From assembly GCF_003977605.1 (NCBI RefSeq), contig NZ_RYYU01000001.1, positions 764,863 to 828,862 on the forward strand: DNA of 64,000 nucleotides, read 5' to 3'. The translations under genes were made by a program, and so were the position numbers. Shown here one piece after another: positions 27,501-37,100 of the stretch (position 1 is its first letter; each line of letters begins with the position of its first letter). Source of the DNA: Prevotella koreensis. Lineage in GTDB: Bacteria > Bacteroidota > Bacteroidia > Bacteroidales > Bacteroidaceae. The notes below the pieces were generated by a model. It ran no database searches. It saw only the letters and a program-made list of their open reading frames with translations, and was not told the origin of the DNA.

Positions 27501-27854
27501 GATCATCTGAGTGAGTGTCATTTCACTTATGTCACGCACAAGCAATTTCCTTACCAAGTGTGTAATGCTCCAGAAAAGAAACAATATACACGTGGCGGAA
27601 AGCAGTGCACTCATCGTGTTCACCATGCGTGCAATCTGTGTCACATCGCTTGTGAACTGAGAGAAAAGATTTGCTGTAAGCATGAAGAAAGGTGCGCCGG
27701 GTGGGTGACCTACTTCAAGTTTGTATCCGGTCGTGATAAACTCTGGACAGTCCCAAAAACTGGCTGTCGGCTCAATGGTCAGGCAGTAAGTGATGGCTGC
27801 AATGGCAAAAACCATCCACCCAAGCACGTTATCGACCAGTCTAAATTTTTTCAT
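24519..27854 (-). CDS. DUF2723 multi-pass membrane protein, glycosyltransferase-like
   Basis: A 1111-residue protein. The N-terminal half (about 1-440 and 560-670) holds a dozen or more transmembrane helices. Near residues 25-60 is the DUF2723 hallmark, TASFWDCPEFITTGYKLEVGHPPGAPF, which includes an acidic residue in the first external loop, as in GT-C glycosyltransferases. The C-terminal 400 residues are soluble and end in helical TPR-like repeats (ALEVLDRAEKEIP). The family is related to eukaryotic TMEM260, reported as a protein O-mannosyltransferase, so a periplasmic O-glycosyltransferase role is plausible here but not shown. It has its own promoter box and is followed by a long inverted repeat. 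Confidence 0.88.
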   Translation of the reverse strand: MKKFRLVDNVLGWMVFAIAAITYCLTIEPTASFWDCPEFITTGYKLEVGHPPGAPFFMLTANLFSQFTSDVTQIARMVNTMSALLSATCILFLFWSITHLVRKLLVRDISEMTLTQMISIEASGIVGALIYTFSDTFWFSAVEAEVYAYSSAFTAIVFWLILKWEDHADEPHSDRWLVLITYMTGLSIGVHLLNLLCVPAIVLVYYYRRFPNATLKGSLAALGISFVIVAAILYGVVPGIITVGGWFELFFVNTLGMPFNSGTIIYLLLLISVVIWAIWETYSDHSQKRQNIAYLASVGMLGIPFYGYGWGAFFIGLIVLAGLAFVLFYKYRGKNLITTRFKNTTLLCMLMLMIGYSTYAVIVIRSAANPPMDQNSPEDIFTLGSYLSRDQYGYRPLFYGQAYTSEVKRDSKGYPVESGGAPIYQRKEKASPDEKDRYFIVDYKKNYVFEQNMFFPRMYDPGHAESYESWMGGINGRIVAGQWGDNIKIPTQFENLQFFLSYQCNFMYWRYFMWNFAGRQNDMQGNGELEYGNWLTGFKPIDNLRLGDQDMLPDDLKNNKGHNVYYCLPLLLGLIGLFWQAFYQRKRKITVDGKTTEEVDPVGIRQFWVVFFLFFMTGLAIVIYLNQTPVQPRERDYAYAGSFYAFAIWCGIGVAGTIDMLGRMKLKGVVPAIVVGLASLGVPVLMACQNWDDHDRSGRYMCRDFGQNYLMSLQDNNFPIIFTNGDNDTFPLWYDQETEGIRTDARVCNLSYLQTDWYIDQMKRPAYNSPAVPITWPRINYESGTNDWVIIDPSGKQQILDFYRQNPEEARKQLGDDPFEISNIFKYWLHNENPDMRVIPTDTLHLKVDKEAVRRSGMFMPSDTIPDIMEISLAGRRGLSKSDIMLLEMLVQCNWTRPMYVATTVGSENFMSLGENFVCEGLTNRITPFKTNVEGVRNFDTERVYKNLMTRFKFGGLNKKGLYLDWTIMRMCYTHRRLFGELALNLITEGKNAKALEVLDRAEKEIPAYNVPINYSSGGFEFAKVYIIAGNKAKAKVWLDETFKNAEQYVKWYLSLNDNRFSQSYNDCMNNLYIMNKCIEIADAFGENYKMNLQERTLKLGDVFRSRAGIK

Positions 27855-27899
27855 TGAATCGTGAGTGTTTTATAAAATTTCCCTTTATTTAATGATATG

Positions 27900-27907
27900 C
27901 AAAGGTA
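27900..27907 (-). promoter_or_regulatory. -7 promoter box for the DUF2723 gene
   Basis: On the minus strand this reads TACCTTTG, matching TAnnTTTG, 45 nt before the start codon. Confidence 0.6.
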
Positions 27908-28039
27908 CAATAATTAATAGACAGAATGGTGTAAGATAATGTTCTTTTTTGTTTTTTTAAGTTATATACAACTCATGTGTTCACAATTAATCCTTAATCA
28001 GTCATCGGAAAAATTGTAGTACAGAGCAGTTGTATTTTC

Positions 28040-28127
28040 AAATTGGGCTGATTTGCTTTTCAATTTCGCCTAAATTGGTCAGCAATTTCGCCCAATTTAT
28101 TCTGCAATTTCGCCTAATTTGGTGTTG
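28040..28127. repeat. 22-bp tandem repeat, locus B (4 units)
   Basis: Units start at 28040, 28062, 28084 and 28106. Units 2-4 have the core AATTTCGCC(T/C)AAWTT; unit 1 carries the central block in the opposite sense (GGGCT). It lies in the 341-bp gap between the DUF2723 gene and the end of the purD gene group. The rest of the gap has only the DUF2723 promoter box and AT-rich sequence. Confidence 0.9.
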
Positions 28128-28195
28128 TGACAGGAATGTGTGGCGTTAATGTTTATAATGAATTGATAGATGTTATAATTCTTACTGTCAACTCC

Positions 28196-28648
28196 TTACA
28201 TGAATAAGTCGGCACCATATACAAGTAAGACGTATCTCAATACCTTTCCAATGGTTATACTTGCTATAGAAAGGAATATGTTAGAACGCATAAGTCCGAG
28301 AAGTACGGTTATGGCACTGCCAATTATTGGGATGAATGCGAAGAAACCCATTATTGCTCCTCTGTCACCCATAAAGCGTTTGGCGCGGTTCATGTTCTTG
28401 TTGCTGATGTGCAGATAACGCTCGAACCACTCCGTTTTTCCCATTCTACCGACACTATAGTTGAACATGCTACCGGCTACATTCCCGATACTGCCGTATA
28501 TAATCAGTGGCAACGGATCGAGACCGGCGGCAAGTAAAGCAAGGATTACAGCCTCGCTGCTGAATGGAAAAACGCTTCCGGCGAGAAAGGCAGATAGCAA
28601 CATGCCCCAATATCCGTATCCAATCAGAATGTCAGTAATGGAGTCCAC
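28196..28648 (-). CDS. small DedA-like membrane protein (YqaA type)
   Basis: A 150-residue integral membrane protein with the DedA/SNARE-associated domain pattern: AGSVFPFSSEAVILALLAAG near the N-terminus, NVAGSMFNYSVGRMGK in the first loop, RHISNKNMNRAKRFMGDRGAIMGFFAFIPIIGSAITVLLGLMRSN in the middle and a final helix. It matches the short YqaA subgroup. DedA-family proteins are implicated in lipid or carrier flipping; the role of YqaA-type members is unknown. Its 5' end overlaps the preceding membrane-protein gene by 25 nt, which suggests coupled translation. Confidence 0.85.
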   Translation of the reverse strand: MDSITDILIGYGYWGMLLSAFLAGSVFPFSSEAVILALLAAGLDPLPLIIYGSIGNVAGSMFNYSVGRMGKTEWFERYLHISNKNMNRAKRFMGDRGAIMGFFAFIPIIGSAITVLLGLMRSNIFLSIASITIGKVLRYVLLVYGADLFM

Positions 28649-29574
28649 AGGCCTAAAAAGTAAGTTAATACGGGGATTAATATTGCAGTTGCCATGAGTA
28701 AAAGTGTAGCGATATTTGTAAGACGGGTATGAGTCAGAGATATGAAATGTGCTATCAACGGACTCGTGTTTATTATTGCTATACGTATAAGAAAGTCGAA
28801 ATGCTGAGGCTGAAGAATAATGAATGTTATTGTTGCAGTGTTAATGGTTATGAACATCTCAAAAATCATTCTGGTGCGTATCTTGTCCCAGTTGCTGTTT
28901 CGCAAAAAATGAACAGTTCCGATAGCTGCACATATCATTACGAAAGTAAAAGTTATGATATTATATGCGTTGAGACAGAAAATATTAGCGATGCTTCCGA
29001 ATTCGGCAATCGAAATGATATGGTTGATTGGTTCAGAGAAATCTCCTAAATATGCATAATATCCGGCCATGAACCAATATGGCAGAATAAGTCCGAATAG
29101 TGATGCAAAGAATGTACGCCAGTTTAGTGCTGTCATGTTGGTGGCAAGCATTATCCATAATAATGGCACGTAAAAGAGTGTCTGAACAAATAATATACTT
29201 GAAATGCCTACGCATAAAAAGGCATAAAACACCCAAACCATTGCATTGCGATTCTGAAAAGATTTTAAAAACAAAATATAGAACAGTGCTGTGCAAACCT
29301 CTATTATTCCGCCTTTTAAGGAGGAAAACAGATAGACCGAACTGCATATCATGAACATGAATGAGCAGGACACCATTCGGCTATATATGCGTATCAGTGA
29401 ATTGGAATTGTTCAGTTCCACCATAAGGTATGTTGTTACTGCAAAACAAATAGATGAAAGCCATAAATTTTGTTGCACCAAACCATAAACAAACCATAGC
29501 ACAATCGCTATTACGCTTGTTACCGGTAGTGCCAGCCTGCTCTCTGCAATTTTGTTCTGAAGTCGCTTAATCAT
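28624..29574 (-). CDS. hypothetical multi-pass membrane protein
   Basis: A 316-residue protein with about 9-10 predicted transmembrane helices and very few charged residues in the membrane part. The pattern (short basic N-terminus MIKRLQNKIAESRLALP, then alternating helices, with LNWRTFFASLFGLILPYWFMAGYYAYLGD in the middle) resembles the DUF6427-type membrane proteins of Bacteroidetes, but I cannot prove the match. It follows purD by 50 nt and overlaps the YqaA-like gene, so the three are probably one transcript. Confidence 0.7.
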   Translation of the reverse strand: MIKRLQNKIAESRLALPVTSVIAIVLWFVYGLVQQNLWLSSICFAVTTYLMVELNNSNSLIRIYSRMVSCSFMFMICSSVYLFSSLKGGIIEVCTALFYILFLKSFQNRNAMVWVFYAFLCVGISSILFVQTLFYVPLLWIMLATNMTALNWRTFFASLFGLILPYWFMAGYYAYLGDFSEPINHIISIAEFGSIANIFCLNAYNIITFTFVMICAAIGTVHFLRNSNWDKIRTRMIFEMFITINTATITFIILQPQHFDFLIRIAIINTSPLIAHFISLTHTRLTNIATLLLMATAILIPVLTYFLGLWTPLLTF

Positions 29575-29624
29575 ACTATCCCTTTTAAATCTTCCATCAA
29601 CGCTTATCCCTCAATGTTCAATGC

Positions 29625-30902
29625 CTAAATATCCTTACCAATATCGGTACGGAAATACTTGTCGGTGAATTTTATCTTATTTGCTCCGGTGAATGATTTT
29701 TCGAGAGCATCTTCCTTGTCTTTTCCGTATGAAGAAACTGCAATCACGCGTCCGCCATTTGTGACAACCTTTCCGTCTTTTAATGCTGTGCCCGAATGGA
29801 AAACAATGCTTTCGCAGACATCTTCGATTCCTTGAATTTCGTAACCTTTCTTATATTCTTGCGGATAACCACCGCTAACAAGCATTATGCAAACCGCTGT
29901 ACGGTCGTCAAACTCCACTGTTCGTTTGTCGAGATTTCCGAGAGCAACGCCTTGGAACAGTTCTACGATGTCGCTCTTCAAGCGTAACATTACACTTTCT
30001 GTTTCCGGATCGCCCATTCTACAGTTGTATTCTATTACCATAGGCTCTCCGTCAACGTTGATAAGTCCGAAGAATATGAATCCTTTATAATCGATGCCTT
30101 CTTTTGCCAAGCCTTCAACGGTGGGGCGTATGATTCTGTTTTCCACCTTTTCCATCCATTCTCTTGTGGCGAAAGGAACCGGTGTTACGCTGCCCATTCC
30201 ACCGGTATTTAGGCCCGTATCATGTTCTCCGATGCGTTTGTAGTCTTTTGCTTCGGGCAGTATTTGGTAGTTCTTGCCGTCAGTGAGAATAAATACGGAA
30301 CATTCTTTGCCGCATAGGAATTCCTCTATTACAACCTTTGCCGATGCGTTTCCGAACATTCCGCCGAGCATTTCGCGCAATTCTTTCTTTGCCTCATCAA
30401 GAGTTGGCAGTATCAATACTCCCTTTCCCGCGCATAGTCCATCGGCTTTAAGTACATACGGGGCTTTCAGTGTTTCAAGGAATTTTAGTCCCTCGTCAAG
30501 CATCGTTCCGTCGAAAGTGCGATATTGTGCCGTAGGAATATTGTGCCGTTGCATGAATGCTTTTGCAAAATCTTTAGACCCTTCGAGTACGGCACCTTGC
30601 TTCGATGGACCGATAACGGATATATGCTTGGTTCGTTCATCGTTGCCGAACTCGTCGTAGATTCCTTTGACGAGTGGGTCTTCCGGTCCTACAACTACCA
30701 TATTAATGTTGTTGATAACAGCAAAATCCTTCAACTTGTCAAATTCGTTAACACCAATCTGTACATTTTCGCCGACATTTTCGGTTCCGGCATTGCCCGG
30801 TGCTATATATAGTTTCTCGCATTTTGTGCTTTGTGAGATTTTCCATGCAAGGGCATGCTCACGTCCTCCTGACCCCAAAAGTAAGATTCTAATCGGCTTC
30901 AT
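29625..30902 (-). CDS. purD: phosphoribosylamine-glycine ligase
   Basis: A 425-residue ATP-grasp enzyme that joins glycine to 5-phosphoribosylamine, the second step of purine synthesis. The N-terminus is [22 protein letters not shown]. Conserved regions include [68 protein letters not shown] and [15 protein letters not shown]. The frame is open to 31013, but the family starts with (M)[12 protein letters not shown], so I use the ATG at 30902. The promoter box at 30995-31002 puts the transcript start at about 30988, so a start at 31013 is not possible. It probably leads a three-gene transcript with two membrane proteins. Confidence 0.95.
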   Translation of the reverse strand: MKPIRILLLGSGGREHALAWKISQSTKCEKLYIAPGNAGTENVGENVQIGVNEFDKLKDFAVINNINMVVVGPEDPLVKGIYDEFGNDERTKHISVIGPSKQGAVLEGSKDFAKAFMQRHNIPTAQYRTFDGTMLDEGLKFLETLKAPYVLKADGLCAGKGVLILPTLDEAKKELREMLGGMFGNASAKVVIEEFLCGKECSVFILTDGKNYQILPEAKDYKRIGEHDTGLNTGGMGSVTPVPFATREWMEKVENRIIRPTVEGLAKEGIDYKGFIFFGLINVDGEPMVIEYNCRMGDPETESVMLRLKSDIVELFQGVALGNLDKRTVEFDDRTAVCIMLVSGGYPQEYKKGYEIQGIEDVCESIVFHSGTALKDGKVVTNGGRVIAVSSYGKDKEDALEKSFTGANKIKFTDKYFRTDIGKDI

Positions 30903-30994
30903 CATTTCTGTTTCCGGAAAATATATTGTCTTTTCCTTTGCAGGATATCTGTTTATTATACAATTTCTTTCCATATTGTTTATATTTGTGAGTG

Positions 30995-31002
30995 CAAAGT
31001 TA
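30995..31002 (-). promoter_or_regulatory. -7 promoter box for purD
   Basis: On the minus strand this reads TAACTTTG. The leader to the chosen start is about 85 nt. I saw no purine riboswitch fold in it. Confidence 0.6.
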
Positions 31003-31176
31003 CAATAAATCATTGTAATATTAGCAGTAATTTTAAAGTTTAATACATGCTGTGTTTCTCTAAGTTAAAAATCCCAGTTGATATGCTATGGAAACGAAAA
31101 TATGTATGGATATTTTTAAAGACTTTATATGTCATTGTTTATTTCATTGTCCGATATTAATTTTTATGTATATAAA

Positions 31177-31216
31177 AAAAGCAATATAGCATTATGTGTG
31201 TTGCTATATTGCTTTT
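31177..31216. terminator. terminator after addB
   Basis: AAAAGCAATATAGCA at 31177-31191 pairs exactly with TGCTATATTGCTTTT at 31202-31216. With the A-run on one side it ends the addAB transcript on the minus strand. Between it and the purD promoter the sequence is AT-rich with no gene. Confidence 0.8.
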
Positions 31217-31245
31217 AATGAGGTATTTATTAGTTTTTTAATTCT

Positions 31246-34164
31246 TTACCAACAGAGTTTTTTATATGGACATAGGTTACAACGTTCACTCACTTTTGTG
31301 GGTTTGAATGTTGTGGTAGTGTCAAAAATTTCGGCCATTATTCTTTTTGTGTTTTCCATGAACGAATTTTCCATGCTTGCAATGTCGTTTATATATTCTT
31401 TCTCTTTGCCCGGCTTGAAGAAAAGTATGGGGTTGGTGTCATCGGCATATGAATGTTGTATGAAAAGCAATGCAGGAGATACCGGTTTGCGGTTTCCTTT
31501 TTGTTGTCTGCTGATAAGCATGGCGTAGAGCATGGACTGAAAGTAATAGTCACGGTGCCTGTCGCGTTTTGCCTGCGGGTAGAACACTGCCTCAACGTCG
31601 GCAAGCGGAGATGTTATTTCTCTGGAGCTCGTCTTGTAGTCGACAACTCTTATTATCTCCTGTCCGCTTTCCGGGTCGGTTACTTTATCAATTCGGTCTA
31701 TGCGTCCTCCTACTTTTATTGTTCTTTCGCCGTTATTCGTTTGTATTGTTATGTCCTCGAACACGTCATACTCAAGTCCGATGATTATGAACGGTGCAAG
31801 TTTGATGTCAAGCCTTATCAGCATTTCCACGTATTGCCTTATTACTTCTCGGTTGATGAGTTGTATTCCGTTATAATTCGGTTTGAAATCATAATTGCCG
31901 TTTACCTTGAATAGTTCCTTTTTGAACGCTTCGTCAATGGCACGGTATATTCCGGCTTTGTCTTTCAGTAATGCTTGTAACGTGCTGCGTGTTATTATGG
32001 ATTCGCCGGCCTTGTTATATAGTATCTCTGTCGCATCGTGGAATATAAGACCGAAGATGCGGTTGTCGATGGTGTCATCGTCCGACTCGTTGTTCTCTTT
32101 CAGTCGTGCCACATATCTGTAGAAGAAACGTAATTGGCAATACAGGTAATTATTGATTGCGGTAGGTGATAAGTAATCAATGTTCTCAAGGACTGTTGCA
32201 ACTTTTTTGTCCTTTGGAATATCCGTCGGGATTGAGGCTCTTGTATTTTGCCCTGCGGATAAAACATGTTTGGAGATGTTCCATGTATTAGGCTTTTCAA
32301 CCATCATTTGAACCATGAACCGCGACATTTCTCCTGTCTGCCCGCCCTCGGTAGAGTTGTTATATACTATTGTTACGTCCTTGCATCGCTGTATGATACT
32401 ATTAAAATAGTAGGCATAGACCGACACTTTGTTTTCTATTGTTGTAAGGCCATGACCATATCGTATAGAGTGGGGGATGAACGATGAGTCGCTAACGCCC
32501 TTGGGCATGTTCCCCTCGTTGCATGATAGTATGAGGACGTGGTCGAAATCGAGGTTTCTCGTTTCGAGCACTCCCATTATCTGCACACCCTCGACAGGCT
32601 CTCCGTGGAATGGGATGGATGTAGTACCGATAATTTGCATTATCAGTCGGCGCAATGTTTCAAATCCCACGATCAGGTCACCGGCCGTTATCAGGTTCTC
32701 TATGCGTGTCAACAGGGTATAGGTTCTGAACAACGACTCCACGGCAAATCCGTTCTCTTGTACGTTTTCCTTTGGGAAATGCATTGCGATATGTTTCACG
32801 ATATCGGCCATTCGCTTTGTAATCTGTCTGTTGTAGTTCTCAGATGCCATATCAACGGGGGCGAACAAGAGCGATAGATGTTCGTCAAGCATAAGTTCTT
32901 CTGATTTCGGGAAGTAGCGGTGATGCTTATTAAGTTCGGCGCGCAGCAGTAATGCCTTTTCCGATATATATCTTGAATAAGGGTGGGAGAGCACCGAGTT
33001 GATGAAGTGTAGTCGGAACACGTGTCCGTCCTCGGCATAACCTTCGGAATGTAATGCGAGGAAATTGGTTATCAGTGTTGTTATCGGTGCTTGAGAAAGA
33101 GGATAACCGGTGGTTACGTTTACGGCCGGAATTTCGGAAGGGAGACAATGGATAATGGTTCGCAGAAGTGTTTCGTCACACATTACGATGGCTGTGCGCC
33201 TGCCATGCAACATGCGGTTGTTGTCATTAAGCCATTGACTTATGTATCGTGCTTGAATATTCTCCGTTTGAGCGCAGATATATTTTATCTCCTTCTTCTC
33301 TTTCATCGTGTCGAATATATCGGTGCGGTTCGGCGCAAGTTGGTTGGCGAATTTTTCTCTTAACCGAGAGATATATTTGCCGGCCTCGTTTGCCACGGTG
33401 TTGTGTTCGTGCATGAAATATTCGTCATAGTCCCAGTAAAATAACGCACGTCCCTCTTCATGTAGCATTGAGAAAAGGCGTATCTCCACTTCCTGAACTA
33501 CGTTGAAACCAACGAAAATATATTTTCCTGAGTTCAGGCGGAGTTTTCCGTCTTCAATCACTTTCCTATATAATGCTCCCTCGTATGCAAGCCCTTCGTT
33601 GGCGAGTGTTTCGTTGAATTTATGGTATATTTCGGCAAGGCTGTTCCAAGCCTTTATGAAATTTTCTTTCAGTTCTGAGTTTTCGTTGTCGAGCACGATG
33701 TTGAAGAAACGCTCTATGGCTTTCTTTTGTTCCGGAGTGAATTCCATTTTGCTTTCAAGTTCGTGGAATGCCGTGACGTTTGAGAATACGGCATCCGCAT
33801 CGGCCATATTCTTATCGATGTCGTCGAAGTCGGCAATCATAAGTTGCCCCCAGCCGTAGAATTTGTCAAGTGTCAGTTCTGCTGAGCCATGATATACCGA
33901 ATACACTTTGAAAAGTTCGCACACAAGTTTTATTGGGTCAGCGACAACCGTTTCAGTTTGACTTCTGAATAGTTCGCTTATCGTTACGTATTGTGGACTC
34001 CACATCGGTTTACCCGCTTTCAGAGCGAGAGCTTCGTTAAGGAAAAGCGATGCTCTCTTGTTCGGGAATACTATCGTGATGTCAGAGAGGTCTGTGCCGT
34101 GTTTAGCAATAATATCTTCTGCTATATGTTCTAAAAATGATGTCATGATTCGCTTAGTTGTCAA
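31246..34164 (-). CDS. addB: AddB-like helicase/nuclease subunit
   Basis: A 972-residue protein, the B subunit of an AddAB/RexAB-type double-strand-break end-processing enzyme. The N-terminus has the degenerate P-loop region ITIVFPNKRASLFLNEAL seen in this subgroup. The C-terminal RecB-like nuclease has GGRIDRIDKV and VVDYKTSSREI (catalytic Asp/Lys). Four cysteines expected for an iron-sulfur cluster are present: one in YLYCQLRFFYRY (about residue 680) and three in RCNLCPYKKLCW at the C-terminus. It follows addA with an 11-nt overlap. The enzyme resects broken DNA ends for recombination repair. Confidence 0.9.
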   Translation of the reverse strand: MTTKRIMTSFLEHIAEDIIAKHGTDLSDITIVFPNKRASLFLNEALALKAGKPMWSPQYVTISELFRSQTETVVADPIKLVCELFKVYSVYHGSAELTLDKFYGWGQLMIADFDDIDKNMADADAVFSNVTAFHELESKMEFTPEQKKAIERFFNIVLDNENSELKENFIKAWNSLAEIYHKFNETLANEGLAYEGALYRKVIEDGKLRLNSGKYIFVGFNVVQEVEIRLFSMLHEEGRALFYWDYDEYFMHEHNTVANEAGKYISRLREKFANQLAPNRTDIFDTMKEKKEIKYICAQTENIQARYISQWLNDNNRMLHGRRTAIVMCDETLLRTIIHCLPSEIPAVNVTTGYPLSQAPITTLITNFLALHSEGYAEDGHVFRLHFINSVLSHPYSRYISEKALLLRAELNKHHRYFPKSEELMLDEHLSLLFAPVDMASENYNRQITKRMADIVKHIAMHFPKENVQENGFAVESLFRTYTLLTRIENLITAGDLIVGFETLRRLIMQIIGTTSIPFHGEPVEGVQIMGVLETRNLDFDHVLILSCNEGNMPKGVSDSSFIPHSIRYGHGLTTIENKVSVYAYYFNSIIQRCKDVTIVYNNSTEGGQTGEMSRFMVQMMVEKPNTWNISKHVLSAGQNTRASIPTDIPKDKKVATVLENIDYLSPTAINNYLYCQLRFFYRYVARLKENNESDDDTIDNRIFGLIFHDATEILYNKAGESIITRSTLQALLKDKAGIYRAIDEAFKKELFKVNGNYDFKPNYNGIQLINREVIRQYVEMLIRLDIKLAPFIIIGLEYDVFEDITIQTNNGERTIKVGGRIDRIDKVTDPESGQEIIRVVDYKTSSREITSPLADVEAVFYPQAKRDRHRDYYFQSMLYAMLISRQQKGNRKPVSPALLFIQHSYADDTNPILFFKPGKEKEYINDIASMENSFMENTKRIMAEIFDTTTTFKPTKVSERCNLCPYKKLCW

Positions 34165-37100
34165 ATTCCTTAATAATGTTCTTATCTACATACCACAGAT
34201 AGCCTTTGATGTTCTGATGTCCCATATCATCTAACAATCGCATATAGCGGCGTATTTGATTTTCGTGTGATGTGCGTTGCGTTCCGAATTTATAGTCAAC
34301 CACTATTGTGCTCTTGCCGTCTGTCATAACACGGTCGGGACGATGTTCACAAAACTTTCCGTTCTCAAATTCCAATACCGAACATTCTCTGAATGTTTTC
34401 CATTTTCCGGAGAACCATTCTGCTGCTATTTGATTTTCAAGACACTTCTTGATGGCAGAAAGAATGTCTTCGCGCGATAATTCATCGTATAGAATACCAT
34501 CTTGTTCCATTTCTTTAAGGACACGTACAACATCATCGGTCGTTACTATCTGTGAAAAGATATTATGGAGGATATTTCCCCGTTTGATATATGTCGTGCT
34601 ACCGGTGTTGTTTTGTTCAGACATGGTGAATTCCACGCTCTTGTTGCTTTGTCGGAAACTTACGGGAACAGGGAATGTTTCAACATTTACTTTTATCTTG
34701 CTTGTTTTTTGTGAGAAAATGTTTGATGACTCTTTTCTATTGCCTTCGTCTCCTGTTTTGAACGAACCATAGCAGAACTCAATGTCTTCAGCAGTTTTAT
34801 CCTTATCCTTATTGTCGTTATCGGTACACACACCCGAAAGCATTGCACCGTCAAGTTTATCTACTACTTCGCCAAGCGACTGGCTTATTATGTACGAACG
34901 ATACCCCTTTCCTTCGTTCTTTCCTATTACATAAAGATTGTTTACGGCGCGGGTAAAAGCCACGTAAAGCATGTTCATGTTATCCACAGTGTTTTGCAAA
35001 TGTTCATGCTTGTAGTCTTCTGCGAAATAACTATTGTTCATTTCCTTACTATATCTAACCGGTATTAGTGGCATGCGGGAAAAAGGTTCTTCGTCTGTGC
35101 TGCACCAAATCATGCCCTTACTGCCGGTTTTCCAACTTGCGAAAGGCAATATTACATTATCATATTCAAGTCCCTTACTCTTGTGTATGGTGAGCAGGCG
35201 TATGCCGTCAATTTCGTCGCTCTGTATGTTTTTAGAGTGAAGTTCTTCTTCCCATTCCTTAAGCAGTGTCTCTATTCCCGGTGAATAGTCTTCGGAAAAC
35301 TCGTTTACAGCATCATTGAAAGCACATACGTATGCACTTTGTTCGTTCAGCCGATGGAGACTTAGTACGTTATATATATATTCAATAAGTTCTACAAGCG
35401 GCATCTCTATCATCTTATCGAAACATTCTGTGAAATCTTTCGGCAATAGCGCGTTTATCTTATCCTCATCGGCATTGCTCATCATATCGCCTTCAGTCTT
35501 GCTGCTTGACATTATATTCCTTTGATATTGCTTTGCTAATGTTGCTCTTGTTAACAAATCTTCGGGATGAAGCAGTAGGTGTAGTGATTCTATTATCATG
35601 TTTACGGCCAATGATGCTTCAAGTTTGAAGGCTTCGTCGCTCACGATATGAATATCCGGTCTTGTCTGCATGAATTTCTCTGCGATGAGAGTTATATCAC
35701 TGTTGGTTCTTAGTAGTATTGCAATCTTTTTTAGAGGAATGCCTTTTTCCACAAGTTCATCTACTATTTCAACGGTTTTATCAAGCGTCCTTTCCTCATA
35801 GTCACCGGACGAAAATAACGTAATCTGCACCAGTCCTCCCTCTCTGTTACTGTAAGGAATCTGCTGAACAACATCATGATACGCCTTTTCAATTTCATTC
35901 GCTTTCTCTCCGCACACCTCTCTTTCGTTCTCCGTTTCAATTCTTACGGCAGTTTCGAAGAACGCGTTGTTAAACAGGATTATGTTCTTGGCGGAGCGGA
36001 AGTTATAGTCCATCGGCTCCACTTTAAGTATGTTTTTGTCAAACTGTCTTTCAATATTGTTCAATAGTTGCCAGTCGCCGGAACGCCACCTGTATATGCT
36101 CTGCTTAACATCCCCTACAATCAGGTTCTGTGCTACATCATTTTCATTAGGATTTGCTCGACTCATACAATCTTCAAGCAGTACGAGGAAATTTCTCCAT
36201 TGTACGGTGCTCGTATCTTGAAATTCATCTATCATGATATGATTTATCCGTGTTCCTATCTTTTCGTAGATGAATGGAGAGTCACTACCTTTAATAAATT
36301 CCGATAGTAGTTGTTGCGTGTCGCTAAGCAGAAAGCGGTTGGCTTTTCCATTCACTTCTCCTACTTTTTTTTCTATTGCACTTAACAGTCTGAGTTGACT
36401 GATGTATGTGAGCGACATCTTTGCCGTATTATATCTTATCAGGGCACTTCTTACTTGCTCATCAGCCTCTTTCAGAAGTGGGGTCAGATGCTCCTCCGCA
36501 ATGTTTAGCAGTTCGGGACGTTTCTTGGTCATGGCCTTTGTTACCCATGCTTCCGGGTTTTCTATTGCTTTGACGTATGAAGGCAGCCCCAATTCCTTCA
36601 TTGTGAATTTCTTATCTTTCAGTTTTTTGAAATATCCGCATAGCGTTTTATTCAATTCGTCCAAGGTGACGTTGTTGTCATCGAGAATCTTTCTGAACTT
36701 CGGTTCATATTCGGCCATTTCTTTCTCGAAACTATTGATAATTCCGTGCATGCTGTCGAAGAACGACCTGAAATTTTCTTCCTTACTGACAACTCCGTTT
36801 ATATCGTCCCTTTTCTCTTTATATGTGTCTTTGAATATTGTCTTGCCGAAACTTTTTATCTGCGAGGTAACATTCCAACTCTTGTTTTCGGAGATGTTTT
36901 TGGAGATGTAGTCTATAATCCATGCCAATTCCTTGTCTTTGTCTGATAGTTGTTCTATCATTTGGTCAACAGCCATTTCCTCTACCTGGGCATCGTTCAG
37001 ACCGACACGCAGATTTGAAGCAAGCCCTAACTCATGTGCGAGATTTCGCAGGACACTCTGAAAGAACTTATCTATCGTCTGAACTCTGAAATGGTCGAAG

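Noticed and set aside
30903..31013. Longer PurD start
   Set aside because: The promoter box at 30995-31002 lies inside that extension, and the family begins at [12 protein letters not shown].
31014..31245. Small gene or RNA between purD and addB
   Set aside because: Only AT-rich sequence and the addB terminator are seen; no tRNA-like fold or credible frame.
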